Assembly (NCBI RefSeq): GCF_030116705.1
Contig: NZ_JAOTIK010000002.1
Coordinates: 310,001 to 374,000 of the forward strand
Direction of reading: 5' to 3'
Length of the DNA: 64,000 nucleotides
Source of the DNA: Streptomyces sp. ML-6
Lineage (GTDB): Bacteria > Actinomycetota > Actinomycetes > Streptomycetales > Streptomycetaceae
Positions 33,889 through 42,721 of this stretch are shown here, piece after piece. How positions within the stretch are numbered: the stretch's first letter is position 1; each line of letters opens with the position of its first letter. Both the position numbers and the translations under genes were made by a program. The notes beneath the pieces are model-generated. The model worked only from the letters and a program-made list of their open reading frames with translations. It made no database searches and had not been told where the DNA came from.

Positions 33889-35244
33889 GTGAGCGCATCC
33901 GACATCCCATCCGTCCGCCGCCACATGGAGCGGCTGGCCGCCGAGGGCATCGACGTGGTCCGGGTGACCTATCCCGACCTCATCGGCACCGAACGGGCCC
34001 GGGACGTCCTGCTGGACCACCTGCCCTCGGCCTGCGAGCACGGCCTCGCCTTCTGCCGCGCCGTCTACCACACCAACCCCCAGGGCGATGTGGTCCCGGT
34101 CGCGGGAGGGCTGGACGCCGGCCTGCCCGACATCTGCGTACGCCCCGACCTCGACACCCTGACCGCCCTGCCCTGGGAACCCGGCGTCGCCAGCTGCCTC
34201 GGCGACGTCACCGACCCGGCCACCGGACGGCCCGCCCCGGAGTCGCCCCGCGACCTGCTGCGCACGGTCGTCGAGCGATGCGGCGAGTACGGGCTGAACC
34301 CGGTCGTCGGCCCGGAACTGGAGTACTTCCTGTGCGACGCGGACCCCGGGAACCCGCAGGGCTGGCGCCGCTACAGCGACGCCGCGGGCGTCGTCTACAC
34401 GGCGGGCCTGCGCGCGGACGGCGACAACCACCTGCTGCGCACCCTGCGCCTGCTACGCGACCTGGACATCGACATCAGCAGCGGAAACCACGAGTTCGAC
34501 GGTTCGCAGTTCGAGATCAACCTGAACCACTCCGACGCCATGACGGCCGCGGACCGTGCCTTCCGCTTCAAGTCCGCGATCAAGGAACTGGCACGCAAGG
34601 AGGGCCGGCTGGCCACCTTCATGGCCAAGCCCTTCCAGGGCGCGGGCGGATCCGGCTTCCACCTCCACCTGTCCTGCGTGGACGACGAGGGCGGCAACAC
34701 CTTCGCGGACCCGTCCGCACCGTACGGTCTGAGCACCGTCGCACGCCACGCGGTGGCCGGCGTCCTCGCCCACGCCCCGGCACTCGCGGCGCTGGCCAAC
34801 CCGACGGTCAACTCCTACAAGCGCTTCGGCCCCGACACCCTCGCGCCCTGGCTGATCGACTGGGGGCTGGACAACCGCAGCGCCATGGTCCGCATCCCGC
34901 CGGAACGCGGCTCCGGCACCCGCCTCGAACTGCGCCTGGGGGACGCGAGCGCGAACCCCTACCTGCTGATCGCGGGAACCGTCGCGGCGGCGCTCCTGGG
35001 AGTCGTCGCCGGCGAGGAACCCGCCGCCCCGCTGGAGGGCTACGGCTACGACACCACCAGGTCGGCCCTCCTGCCGATGACCCTGCCCGACGCCCTGGAC
35101 GCGCTGGAAGCGGACACCGCTCTGACCGACGTGCTCGGCAAGGACTTCACCACCGCCTACCTCTCGTACAAGCGCGACGAGGTCGCACGCTTCCATCGGC
35201 ACGTCACCGACTGGGAGTTCACCGAGTACGCCTACCACCTGTAA
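33889..35244 (+). CDS. Glutamine-synthetase-like gamma-glutamyl-amine ligase
   Basis: 451 residues of the glutamine synthetase fold. N-terminal beta-grasp (VVRVTYPDLIGTERARDVLL), glutamate/metal site VVGPELEYFL, FMAKPFQGAGGSGFHLHLSC, and the C-terminal NRSAMVRIPPERGSGTRLEL, then GDASANPYLLIAG are present. Several positions differ from true GlnA (no PEFELR-like adenylylation segment), placing it with GS-like enzymes that glutamylate amines, as PuuA, GlnA3/GlnA4-type and amine-catabolism ligases do. GTG at 33889 after CTGAGGAG. It is 19 bp upstream of the P450 gene. GS-like plus P450 is also the arrangement, from memory, of mycobacterial piperidine/morpholine loci. Substrate amine unknown. Confidence 0.87.
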   Translation: MSASDIPSVRRHMERLAAEGIDVVRVTYPDLIGTERARDVLLDHLPSACEHGLAFCRAVYHTNPQGDVVPVAGGLDAGLPDICVRPDLDTLTALPWEPGVASCLGDVTDPATGRPAPESPRDLLRTVVERCGEYGLNPVVGPELEYFLCDADPGNPQGWRRYSDAAGVVYTAGLRADGDNHLLRTLRLLRDLDIDISSGNHEFDGSQFEINLNHSDAMTAADRAFRFKSAIKELARKEGRLATFMAKPFQGAGGSGFHLHLSCVDDEGGNTFADPSAPYGLSTVARHAVAGVLAHAPALAALANPTVNSYKRFGPDTLAPWLIDWGLDNRSAMVRIPPERGSGTRLELRLGDASANPYLLIAGTVAAALLGVVAGEEPAAPLEGYGYDTTRSALLPMTLPDALDALEADTALTDVLGKDFTTAYLSYKRDEVARFHRHVTDWEFTEYAYHL

Positions 35245-35263
35245 TGCCGAGGAGACGAACCCC

Positions 35264-36562
35264 ATGACCTCCGTGACGACCACACCGTCCGCGTCCGGTG
35301 CCATCGACGAGCCGATGCCCCTGGACCAGGTGAACCTGGCCGACCTCGACAACTTCACCGACGGTGTCACCCCGTGGCGCATGTTCCACACCCTCCGCCA
35401 CGAGGACCCCGTCCACTGGCAGCCGGAAGAGGCGCCCAACTCCGGTTTCTGGGCGGTCACCCGGCACGCCGACATCGCCCGCGTCGACCGGGACGCCGAG
35501 ACCTTCACCTCGTCCAGGTTCGTGAACCTGGAGGAGGTCGACGACGACCAGATCAAGAAGCGCGCCTCCATCCTGGAGCTGGACGGGGTGCGCCACCGCG
35601 CCATGCGCAGCCTCCTGCAGCGCCAGTTCGGTGCGAGCGTCATCAACAGTTACGCCGACTTCCTGCGCGGCCTGACCGCCACCACACTGGACGCGGCCCT
35701 GTCCAAGGGCACCTTCGACTTCGTCAAGGAGGTCTCCGCCGACTTCCCCATCAACGTCCTCGCCCGCCTCCTGGACGTGCCCCCGGAGGACAACCAACAG
35801 CTCATCGACTGGGGCAACCGCATCATCGGCAACACCGACCCCGACTACGCCGACGTCCTCCTGCACAGCGACGAGAGCGAGAAGTACCGCGACCTGCCGT
35901 TCCGCTCGCCCGCCTCGCTGGAGGTCTTCGCGTACGGCCGCGAACTCGCCCGGCAGCGGCGCGGCGGCACCGGCACCGACCTGATCTCCAAGCTCGTCAA
36001 CGAGACCCCGCGCGACGGGGTGCCGCTCTCGGCGCAGGACTTCGACAACTACTTCCTGCTCCTGGTCGTCGCCGGCAACGAGACCACCCGCCACACCATC
36101 AGCCACTCCATGCTGGCCCTCCTCCAGCACCCCGAGCAGCTCGCCCGCCTCCAGGAGGACCCCTCCCTCATCCCCACGGCGGTGGAGGAGTTCCTGCGCT
36201 GGGCCTCCCCCGTCTACCACTTCCGCCGCACGGCCACGCGTGACATCGAACTCGGCGGCAAGCAGGTCAAGGAGGGCGACAAGGTCGTCATGTGGTTCGC
36301 CTCCGGCAACCGCGACGAGGAAGTCTTCGGCAACCCCTACGACTTCGACGTGACCCGTCAGGACAACGACCACGTCACCTTCGGCAAGGGCAGCCCCCAC
36401 CTGTGCCTGGGCAACCTGCTCGCGCGCACCGAGATCCGCATCATGTTCGAGGAGCTCATCCCGCGACTGGCGGGCATCGAGCTCGCCGGGGACGTCCCGC
36501 GGGTGCGCTCCAACTTCGTGAACGGCATCAAGAAGCTGCCCGTCGAGGTCACCCTCGCCTGA
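35264..36562 (+). CDS. Cytochrome P450 monooxygenase
   Basis: 432 residues, soluble bacterial P450. I-helix oxygen motif VVAGNETTRHT near residue 270, K-helix EEFLR (ExxR), and heme loop FGKGSPHLCLGNLLAR with the cysteine thiolate. The heme loop has one more residue than the commonest FGxGxHxCxG form, as in CYP124-type enzymes. Electron partners are the ferredoxin and reductase encoded divergently. ATG at 35264 follows GAGGAG and is 19 bp after the ligase stop, so the pair is co-transcribed. In morpholine-type systems the P450 hydroxylates next to nitrogen and opens the ring; that role is inference here. No membrane anchor. Confidence 0.93.
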   Translation: MTSVTTTPSASGAIDEPMPLDQVNLADLDNFTDGVTPWRMFHTLRHEDPVHWQPEEAPNSGFWAVTRHADIARVDRDAETFTSSRFVNLEEVDDDQIKKRASILELDGVRHRAMRSLLQRQFGASVINSYADFLRGLTATTLDAALSKGTFDFVKEVSADFPINVLARLLDVPPEDNQQLIDWGNRIIGNTDPDYADVLLHSDESEKYRDLPFRSPASLEVFAYGRELARQRRGGTGTDLISKLVNETPRDGVPLSAQDFDNYFLLLVVAGNETTRHTISHSMLALLQHPEQLARLQEDPSLIPTAVEEFLRWASPVYHFRRTATRDIELGGKQVKEGDKVVMWFASGNRDEEVFGNPYDFDVTRQDNDHVTFGKGSPHLCLGNLLARTEIRIMFEELIPRLAGIELAGDVPRVRSNFVNGIKKLPVEVTLA

Positions 36563-36579
36563 CCGTGAGGACTGCCCCC

Positions 36580-36663
36580 GGCATCGCCCGGAGGTCCGGT
36601 TTCCCCGCCCGGCCGACGCCTCGGTCGTCCTGCCGGGAAACCGGCGGCCGACCGGGCGATGCC
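36580..36663. terminator. Long two-tier hairpin between convergent P450 and dehydrogenase genes
   Basis: Outer arms GGCATCGCCCGG (36580-36591) and its complement (36652-36663); inner arms CCGGTTTCCC (36596-36605) and GGGAAACCGG (36635-36644). It lies between two convergent stops and can act as a bidirectional terminator. Confidence 0.7.
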
Positions 36664-36702
36664 GTAGGGCGTGGAACCGGCTGGAGGAGGGGGTCACACC
36701 GG

Positions 36703-38052
36703 TCAGGGGCTGGTTCGGCTCATGATGTGTTTGGTCCGGGTGTAGGCGTCCAGCGCGTAGGTGGACAGGTCCTTTCCGTATCCCGACTGTTTGAAGCCCC
36801 CGTGGGGCATCTCGGTGGCGTACACGTTGTGCGTGTTGAGCCATACCGTGCCCGCGTCGATGCGGTGGGCCAGTCGGTTCCCGGCCGCCGGATCACCGGT
36901 CCACACGGAGGCCGCCAGGCCGAGGGGAACGTCGTTGGCCATGCGGACGGCCTCGTCCTCGTCGGCGAAGGGCTGGACGGTGATGACCGGACCGAAGACC
37001 TCGTGCTGCACGATCAGGTCGTGCTGCCGCACGCCCGTCACGACGGTCGGCTGGAAGTGGAAGCCGGGGCCGGCGGCGGGGGCGCCCCCGGTCACCACGG
37101 TCGCGTGTCCCGGCAGCTCCGTGAGGTAGGAGTTGACCCGGGAGAGGTGGGCCCGGTTGTTCAGCGGGCCGACCTCGGCGCGCGCGGCGCGTTCGGCGAG
37201 CAGGGCCACGAAGCCGTCGTACGCCTCGGCGGCGACCAGTACCCGGCAGGCGGCGGTGCAGTCCTGCCCCGCGTTGTAGAAGGCCGCTTCGACGATGCCG
37301 TCGGCCGCCCGGCCCTGATCGGCGTCGGCCAGGACGATGGCGGGGGCGTCCCCACCGAGTTCCAGATGAAGCCGCTTGATCCCGGCGAGTCCCGCCGCGG
37401 CGGTGACCTCCGCGCCGGCCCGGGTGCTGCCCGTGAGGGAGACCAGGGAGACGAGCGGGTGGACCGCCAGTGCGCGCCCGGTGTCCCGGTCGCCGCACAC
37501 GACGTTGACGACGCCTCGCGGCAGCACCTTGTCGCAGATCTCCCCCAGGAGGAGGGCGCTCATCGGGGTCGTTTCGGCGGGTTTGAGAACCACGGTGTTC
37601 CCTGCGGCCAGCGCCGGGGCGAGCTTGTCGACGGCCGAGCCCAGGGGATGGTTCCAGGGTGCGATCAGGGCGCAGACCCCGACCGGTTCCCGGACCACCA
37701 TCGAGGTGTGGCCCTTGACGTACTCCCCCGCCATCGGCCCCTGCCCGGCCCGTGCGGCACCGGCCATGAACCGGATCTCGTCGACGGCTGCCGGAATTTC
37801 CTCCGTCAGGACTTCGGCGGCGTCCTTTCCGGTGTTGCGGCACTCGACGGCGGCCAGCTGCTCCGACTGCGCGACGATCGCGTCGGCCAGGGCGAGCAGG
37901 GCGTCGTGCCGTTCTCCGGGCGTGAGGGACCGCCAGGCACCGAACGCCGAATCCGCCGTGCGGACCGCGTGGTCCACTTCTTCGGCCGAGGCGTTCGGGA
38001 CGTTGTCGTAGACCTCGCCGGTGCGCGGGTCGGTGATGTCGAGGAAGGTCAC
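36703..38052 (-). CDS. Aldehyde dehydrogenase (gamma-aminobutyraldehyde type)
   Basis: 449 residues. Catalytic Cys in YNAGQDCTAACRVL and Glu in LHLELGGDAPAIV; the AGQDCTAACR wording is typical of the PatD/YdcW aminobutyraldehyde dehydrogenases. C-terminal HGGFKQSGYGKDLS is intact. It would oxidise an omega-amino aldehyde, such as 4-aminobutanal or a homologue from cyclic amine ring opening, to the amino acid. Slightly short (449 against about 475) but with all catalytic segments. ATG at 38052 overlaps the GMC oxidoreductase stop (ATGA), so the two are coupled. Confidence 0.9.
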   Translation of the reverse strand: MTFLDITDPRTGEVYDNVPNASAEEVDHAVRTADSAFGAWRSLTPGERHDALLALADAIVAQSEQLAAVECRNTGKDAAEVLTEEIPAAVDEIRFMAGAARAGQGPMAGEYVKGHTSMVVREPVGVCALIAPWNHPLGSAVDKLAPALAAGNTVVLKPAETTPMSALLLGEICDKVLPRGVVNVVCGDRDTGRALAVHPLVSLVSLTGSTRAGAEVTAAAGLAGIKRLHLELGGDAPAIVLADADQGRAADGIVEAAFYNAGQDCTAACRVLVAAEAYDGFVALLAERAARAEVGPLNNRAHLSRVNSYLTELPGHATVVTGGAPAAGPGFHFQPTVVTGVRQHDLIVQHEVFGPVITVQPFADEDEAVRMANDVPLGLAASVWTGDPAAGNRLAHRIDAGTVWLNTHNVYATEMPHGGFKQSGYGKDLSTYALDAYTRTKHIMSRTSP

Positions 38053-39518
38053 AGGAGCTCCTGGAGGAAGGCGGCGATCCGCTCGCCGACGACAGTGGTC
38101 GGCAGGGCGGGGGTGCTGCGGGGTATGTCGGGGAAGACGGATGCGTCGGCGATGTGGAGGCCGTCGAGACCGTGCACCTTGCCGGTGTGGTCGACGACGG
38201 CGAGCGGATCACCGGCGGGGCCCATCCGGCAGCTGCCCGCCGGGTGCCAGTAGTGCTGGTGGTGGGCCCTGATCCAGCCGCGGATGTCCCCGTCGGGGAC
38301 GAGCAGCGGGGTACCGAGGTACGGAGAGAGGTCCAGCTCCCGTACCCGGCCGACGCCGTGGACGAGGGCGTCGAGATCGCGGGGGTCGGTCAGATAGGCG
38401 TGGTCCACCTGGGCGAGGGCGTGCGGGTCCGCGGAGCGCAGCCGTACGGTGCCGCGGGAGCGGGGGCGGAGCAGCCCGACCGGCACGATGCACCGCCAGC
38501 CGTGTTCGAGGGCCGGATCCCGTTCGGTCCACGGGTAGACGTGCAGGTCGTACGGGGCGTCTCCGGCCTGGGGCGAGCGGAGCTTGGCCATGGCCTGTTC
38601 GTCGGGCAGCATGTGGGTGCTCGCGAAGTCGGCCAGTTCTGCGGCGAGTTCAGCCGATCCGGCGAACTCCAGCTGGATGGACGGATGGTCGTGCAGGTTC
38701 TCGCCGACCCCGGGCAGGTGGTGCCGGACCTCGATGCCGATGTCGGTGAGGTGGGCGGCCGGGCCGATGCCGGAGCGCAGCAGCACCTCCGGGCTGCCGT
38801 AGGCCCCGGCGCTGAGTACGACGAGACCGGCGCCGATCCGGTGTCGCTCTCCGCTCTCGTCGATGACCTCCACCGCGACCGCCCGGCCGTGCTCGAGAAC
38901 GATCCGGTCGACCGTCATGCCGGCGGCGACGGTCAGACTGCCCAGGTTCCTGACCGGGTCGAGGTAGGCGAAGGCCGTGTTGACGCGCACGCCGTCCGGT
39001 GTGATGTTGACCGGGGCGCAGCCGATGCCCGCCTCTCCTTCGAGCCGGTCGAAGTCGTGCCGCACGGGCAGGCCGAGTGCGGCGCCCGCGGCGATGAAGG
39101 ACCGCTGGAACGGCTGGATCTCGCTCTCGGCGTAGTTCCGCAGGCGCAGCGCCTGCGCCGCCTTGTCGAAGAACGGCCGCAGCGATGCGGAGTCCCAGCC
39201 CGGTGAGCCGTCGGCGGCCCACGCGTCGTAGTCACCGGCCCAGCCGGAGCTCTGGGTGCAGCCGTTGTGGGTGGAGCAGCCGCCGATGGCGCGGCAGCGT
39301 TCGAAGACATGGCGGCCGGCCCGGTAGCCCCAGTCGTGCGAGGCGGGGAGCGTGGTGGCATCCAGCAGATCGGCGGGCCAGTCGGCCCGGTCGGGCCCGT
39401 AGTCGGGGCCGGCCTCCACCAGCAGCACGTTGTGCTCGCGGGCCAGTCGGCCGGCGACGACACATCCTGCCGTGCCGCCTCCCAGGACGACGATGTCCAC
39501 GTGGTCAGTGGGTTTCAA
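38049..39518 (-). CDS. GMC-family FAD oxidoreductase (choline-dehydrogenase-like)
   Basis: 489 residues. FAD motif VLGGGTAGCVVAGRLARE at the start, GMC signature GGCSTHNGCTQSSGW near residue 75, VVLSAGAYGSPEVLLRSGIG and C-terminal HQHYWHPAGSCRMG, then DPLAVVD with the catalytic histidine. GMC enzymes oxidise alcohols such as choline or amino-alcohols to aldehydes. Coupled to an aminobutyraldehyde-type dehydrogenase, it suggests conversion of an amino alcohol to the amino acid. Start is TTG at 39518 with GAGGAG 6 bp upstream, overlapping the upstream permease gene by 14 bp. Cytoplasmic. Confidence 0.9.
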   Translation of the reverse strand: MKPTDHVDIVVLGGGTAGCVVAGRLAREHNVLLVEAGPDYGPDRADWPADLLDATTLPASHDWGYRAGRHVFERCRAIGGCSTHNGCTQSSGWAGDYDAWAADGSPGWDSASLRPFFDKAAQALRLRNYAESEIQPFQRSFIAAGAALGLPVRHDFDRLEGEAGIGCAPVNITPDGVRVNTAFAYLDPVRNLGSLTVAAGMTVDRIVLEHGRAVAVEVIDESGERHRIGAGLVVLSAGAYGSPEVLLRSGIGPAAHLTDIGIEVRHHLPGVGENLHDHPSIQLEFAGSAELAAELADFASTHMLPDEQAMAKLRSPQAGDAPYDLHVYPWTERDPALEHGWRCIVPVGLLRPRSRGTVRLRSADPHALAQVDHAYLTDPRDLDALVHGVGRVRELDLSPYLGTPLLVPDGDIRGWIRAHHQHYWHPAGSCRMGPAGDPLAVVDHTGKVHGLDGLHIADASVFPDIPRSTPALPTTVVGERIAAFLQELL

Positions 39519-41046
39519 CGAAGGCTCCTCGGTCGGGGTGGGCGGTCAAAGGGGTGGAGGTGATCGTGCGGCGATGCCGTGCCCCGAGGGCGTGGAGGAG
39601 GCATCCGAGCGAGACGATGAGGGCGACCGGTACGAGCTGGGAGGCCGTGTAGGCGGCGCGCTGTCCCTCGAATCCGGTCGGCAGATAGTCGGCGGGGTCG
39701 CCCGAGGTGCCGAACCAGCCGACCCCCAGGCCCGGCCAGATCAGGGCGACGACGGCGAAGAGCATGGTGCCGACGGTGAGGACGGTGACGGTCCAGGCCC
39801 CCACCCGGCCCCCGGGTATCCGGTAGGGGCGGCTCACGTCGGGGTACTTGCGGCGCAGCACGATGAAGGAGGAGAACGTCAGCAGGTAGGAGATCGCCGT
39901 CGCGGAGATCGCCAGGCCGATCCCCGCGGTGAAGTACTTCTGCGCGTCGCCGCCGCTCAGGGCGAGTGAGGCGACCATCACCAGCGCGGCGATGGCCGTG
40001 GAGACGAGGTTGACCCGGGTCGGAGTACCGCGCCGGGCCGAGACCGTACCGAGCCAACGCGGTCCGGCGCCGTCCGCGCAGGCCACCGCCTGGGCCCGGC
40101 TCACGCCCATCGCCCAGGCGGTGCCGCTGGTGAGAAGCCCGATGATCAGTCCGGCCGCCGCCACCATGGCCAGCACCGAACCGGCACCGGTGAGGACGAC
40201 CGTGCCGTCCGCGCCGATGTGGCCTCCGTACACGGTGAAGACGGCCCGGCAGGCGTCGATGAACCCGGTGAGCGAGCCCACTTGGTCACCCGGGAGCACC
40301 AGCAGCGTGCCGAAGATCGGCACCCCGTACAGCAGGGCGGAGAGCAGTCCGCCCCGCAGCAGCGCGGCGGGCACGTCCCGCTTGGGGTCGGCCATTTCCC
40401 CGGCGGCAGCGCTGGGCACCTCGAATCCCATGTAGTTGAAGGCGATGACCGGGGCGAGTGCCACCAGACCCACGTACGTGGGCGTGTAGTCCCCGACGGA
40501 CAGCGGTTGTACGCCGTGGCGCAGGGCGTACAGCACCAGCGATACGACGAAGAAGCCGAGGAGCACGATCCTGGCGACCGCGCCGGCGATCGTCACCCAG
40601 CGGCCGTACCGTACCGACGCGTGCACGGTGAGTCCGGCCGCTCCGATGAAGACGGCCCCGGCAAGGTACTTCCAGCCGCCGGGCAGGGGGAGGAAGAAGG
40701 ACTCGAAGGTGGTGATCGCCGTCACGCACAGCGCACCGCCGAGCCAGACCGGGTTGGAGATCCAGTAGAAGACCTGGTTGATGCCCGCCGTGAAGCGGCC
40801 GAAGGCCAGCTTTGTCCAGACGTACGGGCCTCCCTCCTGCGGGAAGGCGGATCCCAGTTCGGCGATCAGGAGCCCGTAGGGCGCGAAGTACAGCAGCCCG
40901 AGCACGGCCATCCAGACCAGTCCCTCGGGGCCGTGGGCCGCGACCGAGCCGAGGGTGTCGAGGCCGACGATCGCGCACAGCAGCATGGCCATCGCGTCGA
41001 AACGTCGCAGGGCAAAGGGGGGTTGGGGCGGATCGGCTGACGACAT
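39505..41046 (-). CDS. APC-family amino acid/amine permease
   Basis: 513 residues, about 12 membrane helices. The N-terminal segment reads AMAMLLCAIVGLDTLGSVAA and FPQEGGPYVWTKLAFGRFTA is the typical APC loop. AFNYMGFEVPSAAAGEM and a C-terminal hydrophilic tail follow. It would import an amine or amino acid for the coupled GMC oxidoreductase and dehydrogenase. AAGGAGGCGG precedes the ATG at 41046. Divergent from the IclR regulator at 41143, with an inverted repeat in the 96-bp gap, so it is probably that regulator's target operon. Confidence 0.9.
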   Translation of the reverse strand: MSSADPPQPPFALRRFDAMAMLLCAIVGLDTLGSVAAHGPEGLVWMAVLGLLYFAPYGLLIAELGSAFPQEGGPYVWTKLAFGRFTAGINQVFYWISNPVWLGGALCVTAITTFESFFLPLPGGWKYLAGAVFIGAAGLTVHASVRYGRWVTIAGAVARIVLLGFFVVSLVLYALRHGVQPLSVGDYTPTYVGLVALAPVIAFNYMGFEVPSAAAGEMADPKRDVPAALLRGGLLSALLYGVPIFGTLLVLPGDQVGSLTGFIDACRAVFTVYGGHIGADGTVVLTGAGSVLAMVAAAGLIIGLLTSGTAWAMGVSRAQAVACADGAGPRWLGTVSARRGTPTRVNLVSTAIAALVMVASLALSGGDAQKYFTAGIGLAISATAISYLLTFSSFIVLRRKYPDVSRPYRIPGGRVGAWTVTVLTVGTMLFAVVALIWPGLGVGWFGTSGDPADYLPTGFEGQRAAYTASQLVPVALIVSLGCLLHALGARHRRTITSTPLTAHPDRGAFVETH

Positions 41047-41101
41047 GCCGCCTCCTTCGTGGTGGGATGCCGCCCATCATGAGAGAGGGAGTTCAAAATC
41101 G

Positions 41102-41124
41102 TCAATGCTTCTTGCTCATATTGA
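41102..41124. promoter_or_regulatory. Inverted repeat in the permease/IclR divergent gap
   Basis: TCAAT at 41102-41106 and ATTGA at 41120-41124 flank a 13-bp AT-richer centre (CTTCTTGCTCAT). It lies about 20 bp before the IclR start. Candidate IclR operator, short arms so modest confidence. Confidence 0.4.
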
Positions 41125-41142
41125 TCGCACTAGGGTGAGGGG

Positions 41143-41928
41143 GTGACTACGACCTTCGACAAAGGACTCGCGCTCCTCCACGCGGTGCTCGCGGCGGAAC
41201 TGGGCCCGGCCGGCTACCCCGGCAACGCCCACCTGGCCGAGCAGGTCGGCCTGGACCAGACACAGGTCTCCCGCATGCTCAAGGACCTCGCGGCAGCGAA
41301 ACTCGTCGAACGGGACGAACAGGGACGGGGCTGGCGCGTCGGCCCCGGGTACTTCGCACTCGCCGAGGCAGCGGGCGACCGGCAGTTGCTCGTCCCGGCC
41401 AGGCCGCTGCTGCGCGGTCTCGTGGCCCGCTGGCACGAACCCGCCTGGCTCTCGGTGCGCTCCGGGGACATGGCGCTCACCGTGGAGGCCCAGCTCAGCC
41501 ACTGGTCATCCAATGTCGCGGCGAACCTCGGCGCCCGCCTGCCGATCTGGTGCACCGGCGCGGGGCGGGCCCTGCTGCTCGACCACTCCGAGGCGGAGCT
41601 CGGCCGGCTGCTCACCGACGTCGATTTCGTCGGCGGCGGACCGCGAGCAGCCCGCGACACCGCGGCGCTCGCGCGCTACAACGCCGCCGCGCGGGTGGAA
41701 GGTGTGGTGATCGCGGACCGGGAGTTCGAGCACGACGTCGTCGACTTCTCCGCACCGGTCCGGGACGGAGCCGGAGGCATCGTGGCAGCGGTCAGCCTCG
41801 CCGTGCCACGGTTCCGGCTGGCCGGCCGTTGCGCCGAGGTCGCCGCGTCCGTCCGGGAGGCCGCCCACGCACTGGAGGTCAGGGCCGCCGGCCGAGCAGA
41901 GCGGACAGCCGGCCGGCCAGCTCCGTGA
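41143..41928 (+). CDS. IclR-family transcriptional regulator
   Basis: 261 residues. The winged helix-turn-helix (LAEQVGLDQTQVSRMLKDLA) is followed by an IclR ligand domain with PIWCTGAGRALLLD and GVVIADREFEHDVVDFSAPV. IclR proteins often repress catabolic operons until a pathway intermediate binds. GTG at 41143 lies just after a GGGTGAGGGG stretch. Divergent from the permease/GMC/dehydrogenase operon, its presumed target. Its 3' end overlaps by 50 bp the 3' end of a second, convergent IclR gene. Confidence 0.9.
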   Translation: MTTTFDKGLALLHAVLAAELGPAGYPGNAHLAEQVGLDQTQVSRMLKDLAAAKLVERDEQGRGWRVGPGYFALAEAAGDRQLLVPARPLLRGLVARWHEPAWLSVRSGDMALTVEAQLSHWSSNVAANLGARLPIWCTGAGRALLLDHSEAELGRLLTDVDFVGGGPRAARDTAALARYNAAARVEGVVIADREFEHDVVDFSAPVRDGAGGIVAAVSLAVPRFRLAGRCAEVAASVREAAHALEVRAAGRAERTAGRPAP

Positions 41929-42625
41929 TCACCTCGCCGTGCCGCTGCGCAAGCGGGGCGAGCCGCTCGGACGGCCCCTGCGTGTGGAGGGCGCAGACGA
42001 TCTCACCGGTGAAGTCCCGGACAGGTGCGGCCACCGCGAACACGCCCGGCTCCGACTCCCCGTCCACGACGGCGTAGCCCCGCTGCCGGGCCGCGATCAG
42101 GCGCGCCTCGAATTCGGCGACATCGGCCGGTGCGGCAGGCCCAAAAGCCACGAACTCCGTGTCGGCGAACACGATCTCGAGCTCCTCCCGACCGGAGTCC
42201 CACAGCAGCGCCTGCCCTGCGTCGTCGCAGTACAGCGGGTATGAACGCCCCACCCAGGACAGACCCGTCGGAACCTCCTCCAGGAATGCCACCGACCCGT
42301 CCCCGCGCAACTCGGCCAGGAAGGCGCTCGCCCCCGTCGCCTCCGCCGCTTCCCGCAGAAACTGCGGCCCCTCCCGCAGCAGACGTGCCCTGACCGTGCG
42401 GGTCGCCAGGCTGTACAGCTGCCAGCTGAGGTCATAGGCCAGGGTGTGCTCGTCACGGACGGCCAGCTCGGCGGCTTCCAGGCTGTTCAGCGTGCGGGCG
42501 ACCTGAACCCGGTTGCGGCCGAGCCGGTCGGCGAGCACGGTCGCCGTCGCCGGGCCTGCGTCGTCGGCCATCGCGAGCAGCACGTCGAGCCCGCGGCTCA
42601 GACTCTTGACGGTTCCAGCACTCAC
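41879..42625 (-). CDS. IclR-family transcriptional regulator (convergent, overlapping)
   Basis: 248 residues from GTG at 42625. HTH: VLADRLGRNRVQVARTLNSL. Ligand domain: YPLYCDDAGQALLWDSGREE, GYAVVDGESEPGVFAVAAPV. It shares the family but only limited sequence with the neighbour at 41143, so the pair is not a recent duplication. The two coding ends overlap by 50 bp tail-to-tail. Upstream at 42722 is a divergent CGNR protein gene, which may be its target. The reading frame is open further upstream, but GTG follows a G-rich stretch and homology begins there. Confidence 0.86.
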   Translation of the reverse strand: MSAGTVKSLSRGLDVLLAMADDAGPATATVLADRLGRNRVQVARTLNSLEAAELAVRDEHTLAYDLSWQLYSLATRTVRARLLREGPQFLREAAEATGASAFLAELRGDGSVAFLEEVPTGLSWVGRSYPLYCDDAGQALLWDSGREELEIVFADTEFVAFGPAAPADVAEFEARLIAARQRGYAVVDGESEPGVFAVAAPVRDFTGEIVCALHTQGPSERLAPLAQRHGEVITELAGRLSALLGRRP

Positions 42626-42721
42626 CCCCCGATGGTATCGACAACCGTCCGCGGGGACTCCGCCCCCCAAAGCGATGGCGTCCCGCGCCGACACATGGCA
42701 GATACGTGCTGCAATGGGTGA

